NCBI GenBank assembly: GCA_002689995.1
Contig: NZIV01000031.1
Coordinates: 40,521 to 104,520, forward strand
Source of the DNA: Fidelibacterota bacterium
GTDB taxonomy: Bacteria; Fidelibacterota; Marinisomatia; SCGC-AAA003-L08; GCA-2689995
Length of the DNA stretch: 64,000 bases
Direction of reading: 5' to 3'
Position 1 is the stretch's first letter. Every line of letters starts with the position of its first letter. Under the pieces are notes generated by a model, which saw only the letters and a program-made list of their open reading frames with translations, searched no databases and was not told the DNA's origin. This document shows positions 1-8,347 of this stretch, piece by piece. A program made the translations under genes and the position numbers.

Positions 1-1
1 G

Positions 2-274
2 ATGATTATTGAAAATATTGATAAGGACTTTTTTTCAGCATTACTAATAAGTAAACCTATAAATTTTTTACATAAGGTAATTTTGATTACTCAAATTGAC
101 TGGAATAATAAATATCAATATAATTATTTTCAATGGAATACATCTTTTGATAGATTTAGTATAAATTATATATTATCAATTAATCCGAAGGAAATAGTCC
201 CTAGATTCCAAAGAGAAAATACATCGATAGATTATGGTATTTCGCATAAAATAATGTTTATCTTTAATTATTAG
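2..274 (+). CDS. C-terminal part of an unidentified protein, probably truncated by the window edge
   Basis: ORF open at the window start, 8 nt before the ABC ATPase gene; no recognisable domain. Confidence 0.4.
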   Translation: MIIENIDKDFFSALLISKPINFLHKVILITQIDWNNKYQYNYFQWNTSFDRFSINYILSINPKEIVPRFQRENTSIDYGISHKIMFIFNY

Positions 275-281
275 GAAAATA

Positions 282-992
282 ATGGAAAATAATTATGTTA
301 TTAATATTCAAAAATTAGTAAAACAGTTCCCAGTAGGAGATGATTTATTTACAGCTTTGAAAGAAATAAATCTTAATATTAAAACTGCTGAATTTACTGG
401 TCTAGTTGGCTCTTCGGGTTCTGGTAAAACAACATTATTAAATATTATTGGAGGTCTAGATTCAGCGAGTAAAGGTGATATTAATGTTCTAGGTCATTCA
501 ATTAATTCTACAAATCATAATGAAAAAGCTAAAATACGAAGAAAGTATATGGGCTTTATTTTTCAAAGTTATAATTTACTCCCAGTATATACTGTATATG
601 AAAATATTGAATTACCATTATTATTAAATGGAATAAATTCTATAGAACGTGATAAAAAAGTCAAACAGGCAATTGAATGGGTAGGTTTAACAGATAAGAT
701 AAATTCTAAACCAATAACCCTAAGTGGTGGACAATGCCAAAGAACAGCTATTGCAAGAGCTATTGTACATCGTCCTGCACTTGTTTTAGCTGATGAACCA
801 ACTGCTAATTTAGATGCTGAAAATTCACATCAAATAATGAAGATATTGGTTAGTTTAAATAAAGAAATTTCTACTTCATTTCTTTTTGCAACTCATGATG
901 AAAAAATAATGAATTATTTAAAAAGAATAATTCGTTTGGAAGATGGTAAAATTATTAGTGATGTACTAACTGATATTGGAAACAAAGATTAA
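282..992 (+). CDS. ABC transporter ATP-binding protein, LolD/MacB-like
   Basis: Walker A GSSGSGKTT, signature LSGGQ, Walker B ALVLADEPTANLD; followed by two FtsX-like permeases. Confidence 0.93.
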   Translation: MENNYVINIQKLVKQFPVGDDLFTALKEINLNIKTAEFTGLVGSSGSGKTTLLNIIGGLDSASKGDINVLGHSINSTNHNEKAKIRRKYMGFIFQSYNLLPVYTVYENIELPLLLNGINSIERDKKVKQAIEWVGLTDKINSKPITLSGGQCQRTAIARAIVHRPALVLADEPTANLDAENSHQIMKILVSLNKEISTSFLFATHDEKIMNYLKRIIRLEDGKIISDVLTDIGNKD

Positions 993-995
993 ATA

Positions 996-2171
996 ATGCT
1001 CCTAAATATAGCTATTAAAAATTTATTAGGAGCACGTTTGAGAAGTTTCTTAAACATATTTGTTACTTCTTTATCTTTTTTTATTATCATATTTATTTCA
1101 GGGATGTATGATGGTATGCGTCAACATGCAAAGCATATTACTATTAAAACAGAAATTTCAGGCGGTGCTTATTGGCATCCTAATTATGATCCTTTAGATC
1201 CTATGTCATATGAAAAGTCTCATTCTGTTATTCCTTCTAAGATAAATATACTTATAGAAAAAAATAAAGCGGTACCTATTTTGGTTAGCCAGGCAACAAT
1301 ATATCCAAATGGGCGAATGATTCCTGTTATTATGAAAGGTATTTTACCTAGCCAATCTATTTTAGATATACCGGTAAATAAATTTATAGGACATGAAGAA
1401 ATTCATATTCCAATAGTTATTGGAAGAGGTATGGCTGAAAATGCAAAACTTGAAGTCGGTGATTCATTTATTCTAAGATGGTTAGATTCTGATAAAACAT
1501 ATGATGCGAATGAAGCTACTATTGTTCATATTATGGACACTGAAAATTTCAAAATAGATATCGGTCATATATGGCTACCTTTAAATAGTATGAGAAAAAT
1601 GTTAGCTATGGAAAATGAAGCATCTTATGTTGTTTTTGATACTGGGATACCCATTATAAATGAAAAGGAAGATTGGATTCATAGAGATGTAAATTATTTA
1701 ATTCAAGATATTGAAGCGGCAATTGAAGCTGACCAACCTGCAAATATAATTTTATTTATAATTCTTTTAGCTTTAGCTGCTATGGGTATTTTTAATGCAC
1801 AGGTTTTATCAATATTTAGAAGAGGTAAAGAAATAGGGACACTGATAGCATTAGGTATGACTCGTTCACAAGTTATAACCCTTTTTACTCTTGAAGGAAC
1901 ATTGGTTGCTTTTTTTGCTGCTTTAATGACTATTATTTTGTTTGGACCGCTTTTATGGTGGTTTAGTATTTATGGAATCCCTTTACCTATAGATTATTCA
2001 GAAATGGGATTGATAATAGCAAAACGTCTAATACCTATATATTCTTTTAAGCTTATTTTTAATACGACACTTTTAATATCTATAATTGTGTTGATAGTTA
2101 GTTATATTCCATCAAGGAAAATAGCTATTATGAATCCAACGGATGCATTAAGAGGAAAGACTATATTATGA
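996..2171 (+). CDS. ABC transporter permease, FtsX/LolC-E-like
   Basis: N-terminal TM, large periplasmic region, three C-terminal TMs with a GKEIGTLIALGMTRSQV-type FtsX motif. Confidence 0.88.
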   Translation: MLLNIAIKNLLGARLRSFLNIFVTSLSFFIIIFISGMYDGMRQHAKHITIKTEISGGAYWHPNYDPLDPMSYEKSHSVIPSKINILIEKNKAVPILVSQATIYPNGRMIPVIMKGILPSQSILDIPVNKFIGHEEIHIPIVIGRGMAENAKLEVGDSFILRWLDSDKTYDANEATIVHIMDTENFKIDIGHIWLPLNSMRKMLAMENEASYVVFDTGIPIINEKEDWIHRDVNYLIQDIEAAIEADQPANIILFIILLALAAMGIFNAQVLSIFRRGKEIGTLIALGMTRSQVITLFTLEGTLVAFFAALMTIILFGPLLWWFSIYGIPLPIDYSEMGLIIAKRLIPIYSFKLIFNTTLLISIIVLIVSYIPSRKIAIMNPTDALRGKTIL

Positions 2172-3451
2172 TAAAGTTTTTATCAAAAGGTCTTTTAAGA
2201 GATCGATCTAGAAGTTTATTTCCTGTTGTAATCATTACTATTACCGTAACTGTTGTTATTTTTGTTCTTGGTTTTATGAGAGGTATGATGAATACTATGT
2301 TTTTAGATACTGCAGTCATTATTTCTGGATATGAAAAAGTTGTAACAAGAGCATATAATGATGAGAGTCAATTACTACCTAATGATCTTGCACTAGTAGA
2401 TATAGAACCATTGTTAGATCAATTACATAAATTATATCCTGATTATTTTTGGTCTCCCAAAATTTCCTTCGCTGGTTTATTAGATATACCTGATGAAAAT
2501 AATGAGACAAAATCACAAGGACCTGTAATTGCTATGGGAATTGATCTCTTATCACCTAATTCAAGACAGATCGAATTATGGAATCTTGAAAATTTTCTTA
2601 AATCTGGTCGCTTACCTGAAAAATATAATGAAGTTCTAATCAGTACTAAACTTGCAAATAAATTAAATGTTAAAGTTGGTCAGATATTAACTTTTATAGG
2701 GACAACAATGGAAAATGCTTTTACGACCTATAATTTTATACTTGTTGGAACTTTTGATTTAATGAAAGGCCAAATTGATAGACAGATGTTATTAGTGGAT
2801 ATATCTGGAGCTCAGGAAGCACTTGATATGCAAGGAGCAGCATCTGAAATTTTAGGTTTTACGAATGACTTATTTTATGACGATAAAAGTGCCGTTTCTA
2901 TAAGGAACGATTATAATAATAGTTTTTTAGATACTTCTTATATGTATAGTCCCATGATGCTTGCACTTAGAGACTCAGGTCAAATGGGTACGATGGTTGA
3001 TTTTAGTAATTCTGCATTAATAGTTATTGGAGGAATATTTTTAATAATTGTAATGGTTGTACTATGGAATATGGGATTGATGAATGGCTTAAGAAGACAT
3101 GGAGAAATTGGTTTACGATTGGCTATTGGAGAATCAAAAGGTCAGGTATATAAATCAATGATTTATGAAGCAATAATTGTTGGGTTTATAGGTACAATTA
3201 TTGGTACAGTGATTGGTTTAAGTCTGACCTATTACTTTCAAGAGAATGGAATTGATTATACTGAAGCAGTTCAAGGTATGAATACAAGTTCAATGGTGTT
3301 ACCAAATATTTTTTATACGCAAGTTACTTCGGATCTTTATTATATAGGGTTTCTACCTGGTTTATTTGCAACTGTTCTAGGAACCATGTTGGCTGGCATA
3401 GCAATATACAAACGAGAAATGTCTCAATTATTTAAGGAATTAGAATCATGA
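2168..3451 (+). CDS. ABC transporter permease, FtsX/LolC-E-like
   Basis: GEIGLRLAIGESKGQVYKSMIYEA FtsX-like motif; overlaps the upstream permease by 4 nt. Confidence 0.88.
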   Translation: MIKFLSKGLLRDRSRSLFPVVIITITVTVVIFVLGFMRGMMNTMFLDTAVIISGYEKVVTRAYNDESQLLPNDLALVDIEPLLDQLHKLYPDYFWSPKISFAGLLDIPDENNETKSQGPVIAMGIDLLSPNSRQIELWNLENFLKSGRLPEKYNEVLISTKLANKLNVKVGQILTFIGTTMENAFTTYNFILVGTFDLMKGQIDRQMLLVDISGAQEALDMQGAASEILGFTNDLFYDDKSAVSIRNDYNNSFLDTSYMYSPMMLALRDSGQMGTMVDFSNSALIVIGGIFLIIVMVVLWNMGLMNGLRRHGEIGLRLAIGESKGQVYKSMIYEAIIVGFIGTIIGTVIGLSLTYYFQENGIDYTEAVQGMNTSSMVLPNIFYTQVTSDLYYIGFLPGLFATVLGTMLAGIAIYKREMSQLFKELES

Positions 3452-4188
3452 TAAAAACGTTATTTTTTATTTTATTTTTTTCTTTTAGTTTTTCTGATGA
3501 ATTTGATTCAAGTTTAGATTCTATAATCATTAATCTTGATAGTAATTTAAATTCGTATAATAGAGTTGTCGTTAGTGATATGATAATACATGGTAGACGT
3601 AAATCCCGAACAATATCATCAAGAAATTGGAGTATTGGAACAGACACTTCTTTTACTGAACACCTCTCGCCTGCAAGAGAGAAAGGTGTTAAAATGTTAA
3701 AAATAAAAGATAAACTTTGGACATATTCACCTCAAACTGATAGAGTAATACAAATATCTGGTCATATGTTACGACAGTCAATGAATGGATCTGATATGTC
3801 TTATAAAGATATGATGGAAACTAGACCGATGCGTGAATTATATAATTTGAAGTTAGAAGGTTCAGAAATAATAGAAGGTAGAGATCATTGGGTTATATTT
3901 ATGATTGCTAAAGTTAAAGGACTATCTTATCCTAATAGAAAGTCATGGATAGATAAAGAATATTTTTTGCCAATAAAGGAAGAATTATATGCTAAAAGTG
4001 GAAAATTATTAAAAACAACATTTATGAAAGATATTAGAAAGGTTGAGAACAGGTGGTTTCCATTTTATTATAAATATAAAGATGAGTTAAAAATTAATAG
4101 TAAGGGAACTGAATGGATTATAAAAGATGTTAAATTTAATGTAAATATTAATTCAGCTAGATTCTCTAAATCATATCTTCGAAAATAA
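3448..4188 (+). CDS. Outer membrane lipoprotein-sorting protein (LolA-like)
   Basis: Signal peptide; DKLWTYSPQTDRVIQISGHMLRQSMNGSDMSYKDM pattern typical of LolA-like sorting proteins; coupled to the ABC permeases. Confidence 0.8.
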   Translation: MIKTLFFILFFSFSFSDEFDSSLDSIIINLDSNLNSYNRVVVSDMIIHGRRKSRTISSRNWSIGTDTSFTEHLSPAREKGVKMLKIKDKLWTYSPQTDRVIQISGHMLRQSMNGSDMSYKDMMETRPMRELYNLKLEGSEIIEGRDHWVIFMIAKVKGLSYPNRKSWIDKEYFLPIKEELYAKSGKLLKTTFMKDIRKVENRWFPFYYKYKDELKINSKGTEWIIKDVKFNVNINSARFSKSYLRK

Positions 4189-4206
4189 ATTAAAAAAACT
4201 ATAAAT

Positions 4207-6750
4207 ATGAAAAACATTATTTTAATTATTTTATTCTCATCTATTTTTTCTCAAGAAAATATAAATATTAATGGATTTATAAGAGATATAGAATCAGGAG
4301 AACCCATATCTTATGCAAATATTTTTTTAAGTGATACAAATTATGGTACAGCATCAAATATTGATGGTTATTATTTAATAATGGATATTCCTGTAGGTGA
4401 ATATGAACTTAATGTGAATATCATTGGTTATAAATTTTATAAAAAAAATATAATTATAACAACTTTAAACAGTAGAATAGATGTCAGCCTAAAAAAAGAA
4501 GTTTTAAAAGCTGCTGAAGTTAATGTAACGGCTGAAAGGAAGAAATTCGAGAAATCAATTGAGAGTAGTCAAGTATCATTAGATTTTAGAGAAATTAATT
4601 CAGCACCAGCATTAATTGAACCTGATGTTTTTAGGACACTTCAATTATTACCAGGAGTACAAACAATAAGTGATTTTTCTAGTGCGTTGTATGTAAGAGG
4701 AAGTACCCCTGATCAAAATTTAATTTTATTAGATGGTATTTCTGTTTATAATCCATATCATTTAGGTGGGATTTTTTCAACATTTAATACTGAATCAATT
4801 AAAGAGGCAGATTTTCATGCAGGAGGTTTTCCTGCTAGATATGGTGGAAGAATGGGATCAATATTAAATATTATCAACAGAGAAGGTAATAGTAAAGAGG
4901 TAAAAGGGTCAGCAAATATTTCTCTTATTTCAGCTAAGGCATTAATTGAAGGACCTTTGCCTAATTGGAAATCAATTAATGGTTCATGGATGTTTTCAGG
5001 GCGCAGAACTTATTTTGATAAAATAATTGATATGCTTAATATTCCTTTAGATGGAGGTAATGGTAAGGAGCGAAATAAAGACAGTCAAAGTATTGATGAT
5101 AGTGAACAAAATTCTGAACAAACACTACAATTTCCGTATTATTTTTATGATTACCAAGCTAAATTAAATTTAAATATAGGAGATAATCATCGTTTAACAT
5201 ACACGCGATTTTATGGTGACGATAGAATTGATTTTAATGTTAATGATCAGCAATATTCAGAAAATACAAATCAACTAAATAGTAATTTTAATATTGAATG
5301 GCCTTGGGGTAATAAAACAGATGGAATTACATGGAGGTGGATTATATCGCCTAATTTAATTTCAAAAACTTTCATTGCAAATAGCCGTTTTAGATTTGAT
5401 TTTGGAATGTATTTTGGTAATGAATATACATATAATGATACTTTGAGTTATAATGATCAGGAGAATATTAATATATTATCAAATATTTCAAACTTTGGAA
5501 TAAATTTTTATGATATTATAAAAGATCAAACAATAGAATCAGAGTTTACATGGATAAAGAATAATAAACATACTTTAACGGGAGGTTACCAATACAAAGA
5601 TGTCGAATTTAGTTTAGGGATGGAATTTGATAGTTACTCTAGTCAATCTATTTTAGAATATAATCAACAAAATGATTCTTTTTTTGATACAACAATAGTT
5701 CAGGATACAAATTTTATACCTTTAGATATGCAGAATAGCACAAGAGAGCTGTCATTATTCTTGCAAGATGAATGGAAAGTTTCTCAATTATTATCAATTC
5801 AGGCTGGAATTAGAGCCACTAACTATAGTTTGCATGATTCAACTTATTTTGAACCTCGTATTGGTATAAAATATTGGTTATCAAATGATTTATCTTTAAA
5901 ATTTAATTATGGTAAATTTCATCAATTTCTCACAATTGCAAATTCACCAGATGAGAATTTCAGAATTATTGATTTTTGGCTTGGAATACCTGAAAATAAA
6001 AGTGCGAGTCTATCAGAACATACAATAGTCGGATTAGAATATTTTTCAAATAATAATATTTTATATAGAGTTGAAGGTTATTATAAAGATTTTGATAATC
6101 TTTTAACACTAAAAGAAGCAAATTTCTTTTCTAATTCAGATGGTACTGTTCAGACAAGTTCACCATTTAATGAATTTTGGGATACTGATGCTTATTCATA
6201 TGGATTAGAATTACTAATTAAAAAATCGTCTGGAGATATAAGTGGTTGGATTGGTTATACTTATGCTAATGCATTTTATTATTTACCTGAATATGGATGG
6301 CACAGTCCTACTTTTGATAGAACACATACTATTAATGTAGTAGCAAATTTTAATGCATTATCTAAAATTAAATTAAGTTCATCTTTATCCTATTCTAGTG
6401 GCAATCCATATACTCCATTATACGGTCAATATTATGAATGGTGGTTAAATAATGGAGTTAATGTAAATGAAGATCAGTCCATTGCTTTTTTATATGGAGA
6501 AAAAAATTCAAGACGATATGATCCGTATTTTAGAATTGATTTAGGTCTGACTACAAAAAATCTAAAAATATTTGGAGTAAATACTGAATATTACCTTCAA
6601 ATAATTAATTTAACTAATCATAAAAATATATTCCAATATTTTTATAGACAAAAAACTAATATAGATACAGGAAATAGGATTGGGGTTGAAAGATTTCCAA
6701 TTACAATGTTTCCATTTATGCCATTCATAGGAGTAAAATTTGAATTTTAA
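4207..6750 (+). CDS. TonB-dependent receptor with N-terminal carboxypeptidase regulatory-like domain
   Basis: Signal peptide, GFIRDIESGEPISYANIFLSDTNYGTASNIDGYY domain, plug RTLQLLPGVQTISDFSSALYVRGSTPDQNLILLDGISVYNPYH, C-terminal beta-barrel ending ...GVKFEF. Confidence 0.92.
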   Translation: MKNIILIILFSSIFSQENININGFIRDIESGEPISYANIFLSDTNYGTASNIDGYYLIMDIPVGEYELNVNIIGYKFYKKNIIITTLNSRIDVSLKKEVLKAAEVNVTAERKKFEKSIESSQVSLDFREINSAPALIEPDVFRTLQLLPGVQTISDFSSALYVRGSTPDQNLILLDGISVYNPYHLGGIFSTFNTESIKEADFHAGGFPARYGGRMGSILNIINREGNSKEVKGSANISLISAKALIEGPLPNWKSINGSWMFSGRRTYFDKIIDMLNIPLDGGNGKERNKDSQSIDDSEQNSEQTLQFPYYFYDYQAKLNLNIGDNHRLTYTRFYGDDRIDFNVNDQQYSENTNQLNSNFNIEWPWGNKTDGITWRWIISPNLISKTFIANSRFRFDFGMYFGNEYTYNDTLSYNDQENINILSNISNFGINFYDIIKDQTIESEFTWIKNNKHTLTGGYQYKDVEFSLGMEFDSYSSQSILEYNQQNDSFFDTTIVQDTNFIPLDMQNSTRELSLFLQDEWKVSQLLSIQAGIRATNYSLHDSTYFEPRIGIKYWLSNDLSLKFNYGKFHQFLTIANSPDENFRIIDFWLGIPENKSASLSEHTIVGLEYFSNNNILYRVEGYYKDFDNLLTLKEANFFSNSDGTVQTSSPFNEFWDTDAYSYGLELLIKKSSGDISGWIGYTYANAFYYLPEYGWHSPTFDRTHTINVVANFNALSKIKLSSSLSYSSGNPYTPLYGQYYEWWLNNGVNVNEDQSIAFLYGEKNSRRYDPYFRIDLGLTTKNLKIFGVNTEYYLQIINLTNHKNIFQYFYRQKTNIDTGNRIGVERFPITMFPFMPFIGVKFEF

Positions 6751-7867
6751 TAAATTAAATAATAAAATATTTATATGTTTATTTTTTTTGATATTTTATT
6801 CTTGTAATTGGACTAATATGTATGAATCTTCGAATTGGGAAGAAGTAAATGAGCCACATAGCTCAAAACTAAATATTAAAGCGATTATAGTATTAGATTC
6901 GTTATTGAATTATGATGAAGATAATATGGATAATTGTGATTATGATTATCATGGAGATATAATTAATCTCTGCCAGATAAAAGATGAAATCTACTTTGAG
7001 CATGGACTATCATCTGTTCAGATATATTCTACTATGGGATTAAATGAAATTAGTGCAACTGTTAGTGATACAATGCCTGAATGGTACGACTGTATTGCTA
7101 GTGCTGAACAGGATTGGGATAACCAATGGTGTAATCAACAATTCTTTATTTATCAACCAGAGTCTATTGTTAAGGATGCAAATGTAATAGTAAAAGACGT
7201 TGATTCTGGAATAGAATATATTTTCAATTATATTGAAACTGAATATGTTTATGTAAATACAGAATTTTTTGCTGATAGTCTAAATATTGATGTACATCAT
7301 TATAAAGATACTTCAGGTAATTTTATACCAAAATCTAATACAACATATTCACTTTTTATTTCACATAATGATTATGATGATATTAATGGCGAAATAACTA
7401 CTCCTAATATTCCCTATATAAGTATGGAATTAGCAGATACATTAAGTGTTGGAGAGGTGTATACCATAAATTGGAACCCTATAGAAAATCAAGGAATAAT
7501 CGAGGGTTATATAGATGGATATAAGTTCCATAACTTTGAAGAATCTAAACGATTTTGTGGTGGAAGATTTTATTCTGAAATAAATTTACAAGATAGCTCT
7601 TATATTGTATTCCCTGATTTCATTGAAACAGAAGATGATTATTGTTCTGACGAACCCACAGATTTATTAATTAATCTTATCAGTATGGACCATAATTATT
7701 ATGAATATTTTGTAATAGGTAATGGGCTAAAATTTGAAAATTTTCTTCTAGAAGGAGCTGGTACAAGCGGACAATCTATTGGTATTGATGGTGGTTATGG
7801 CATCTTTGGTTCTTATGGTTCAAATAAATTATTTAGAATAATATTACCTCAAAATTACCTTGAGTAA
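6740..7867 (+). CDS. Putative secreted lipoprotein, DUF4249-like partner of the TonB receptor
   Basis: Lipobox-like FYSC near the N-terminus; overlaps the TBDR gene end; the DUF4249 resemblance is by position and general pattern. Confidence 0.55.
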   Translation: MNFNKLNNKIFICLFFLIFYSCNWTNMYESSNWEEVNEPHSSKLNIKAIIVLDSLLNYDEDNMDNCDYDYHGDIINLCQIKDEIYFEHGLSSVQIYSTMGLNEISATVSDTMPEWYDCIASAEQDWDNQWCNQQFFIYQPESIVKDANVIVKDVDSGIEYIFNYIETEYVYVNTEFFADSLNIDVHHYKDTSGNFIPKSNTTYSLFISHNDYDDINGEITTPNIPYISMELADTLSVGEVYTINWNPIENQGIIEGYIDGYKFHNFEESKRFCGGRFYSEINLQDSSYIVFPDFIETEDDYCSDEPTDLLINLISMDHNYYEYFVIGNGLKFENFLLEGAGTSGQSIGIDGGYGIFGSYGSNKLFRIILPQNYLE

Positions 7868-7871
7868 TAAT

Positions 7872-7904
7872 AGAGTCTTATTTCTAATAAAGGAATAAGG
7901 CCCT
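7872..7904. terminator. Candidate hairpin just downstream of the TBDR/lipoprotein operon
   Basis: agagtcttatt ... aataaggccct pairs over 11 positions with one mismatch and one G-U. Confidence 0.4.
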
Positions 7905-7920
7905 ATATTTAAGTAAAAAT

Positions 7921-7963
7921 AAAAAAGGAGCAATTTTAAGGCTTATTATATCACTCCTTTTTT
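7921..7963. terminator. Candidate bidirectional intrinsic terminator
   Basis: AAAAAAGGAG (7921-7930) is the exact reverse complement of CTCCTTTTTT (7954-7963), with an A/T run on each side; lies between convergent genes. Confidence 0.6.
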
Positions 7964-7978
7964 TACTGACAGAAGACT

Positions 7979-8128
7979 TTATTTTACGAGGTAAAGCTTT
8001 TGTGATTTAATTTGGTTATTAAAATCAAACTTTATAGCATCTCTAATTCTAATCTTCTGATTCTCTTTAACCTTTTGAAAATCAATCCATTGTTCTTTTA
8101 TTTTCTGAAATTGATGTTTATAGTTCAT
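7979..8128 (-). CDS. Small protein, 49 aa, not in the ORF track
   Basis: ATG at 8128, TAA at 7979: MNYKHQFQKIKEQWIDFQKVKENQKIRIRDAIKFDFNNQIKSQKLYLVK; flanked by a Fur-like box upstream and a convergent terminator downstream. Confidence 0.5.
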   Translation of the reverse strand: MNYKHQFQKIKEQWIDFQKVKENQKIRIRDAIKFDFNNQIKSQKLYLVK

Positions 8129-8170
8129 TAATATTATATGTTGATACACAAAAAATATAATGTAATTTAA

Positions 8171-8185
8171 TGAGAATCATTCTCA
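8171..8185. promoter_or_regulatory. Fur-box-like operator
   Basis: TGAGAATCATTCTCA is a perfect 7-1-7 palindrome resembling the Fur core TGATAATNATTATCA; overlaps a TTGAGA -35-like hexamer on the minus strand. Confidence 0.6.
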
Positions 8186-8229
8186 ATATCATATATATTT
8201 ATTAACCTAAAATATTTTTCAATTGAATT

Positions 8230-8281
8230 TCAATAAGTTTTTATTTTTGCATATATCAATAAGTTTTTATTTTTGCATATA
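8230..8281. repeat. Perfect tandem duplication, 2 x 26 bp
   Basis: TCAATAAGTTTTTATTTTTGCATATA at 8230-8255 repeated exactly at 8256-8281. Confidence 0.97.
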
Positions 8282-8347
8282 GTAATAGATTTGAAGTATT
8301 TTTTATTAAAGAAATTAATTAGTTAAAAAAAGAAAAGTGAACATAAG

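Noticed and set aside
3432-3647. 71-aa minus-strand ORF
   Set aside because: Lies antisense to the start of the LolA-like gene; no protein-like features.
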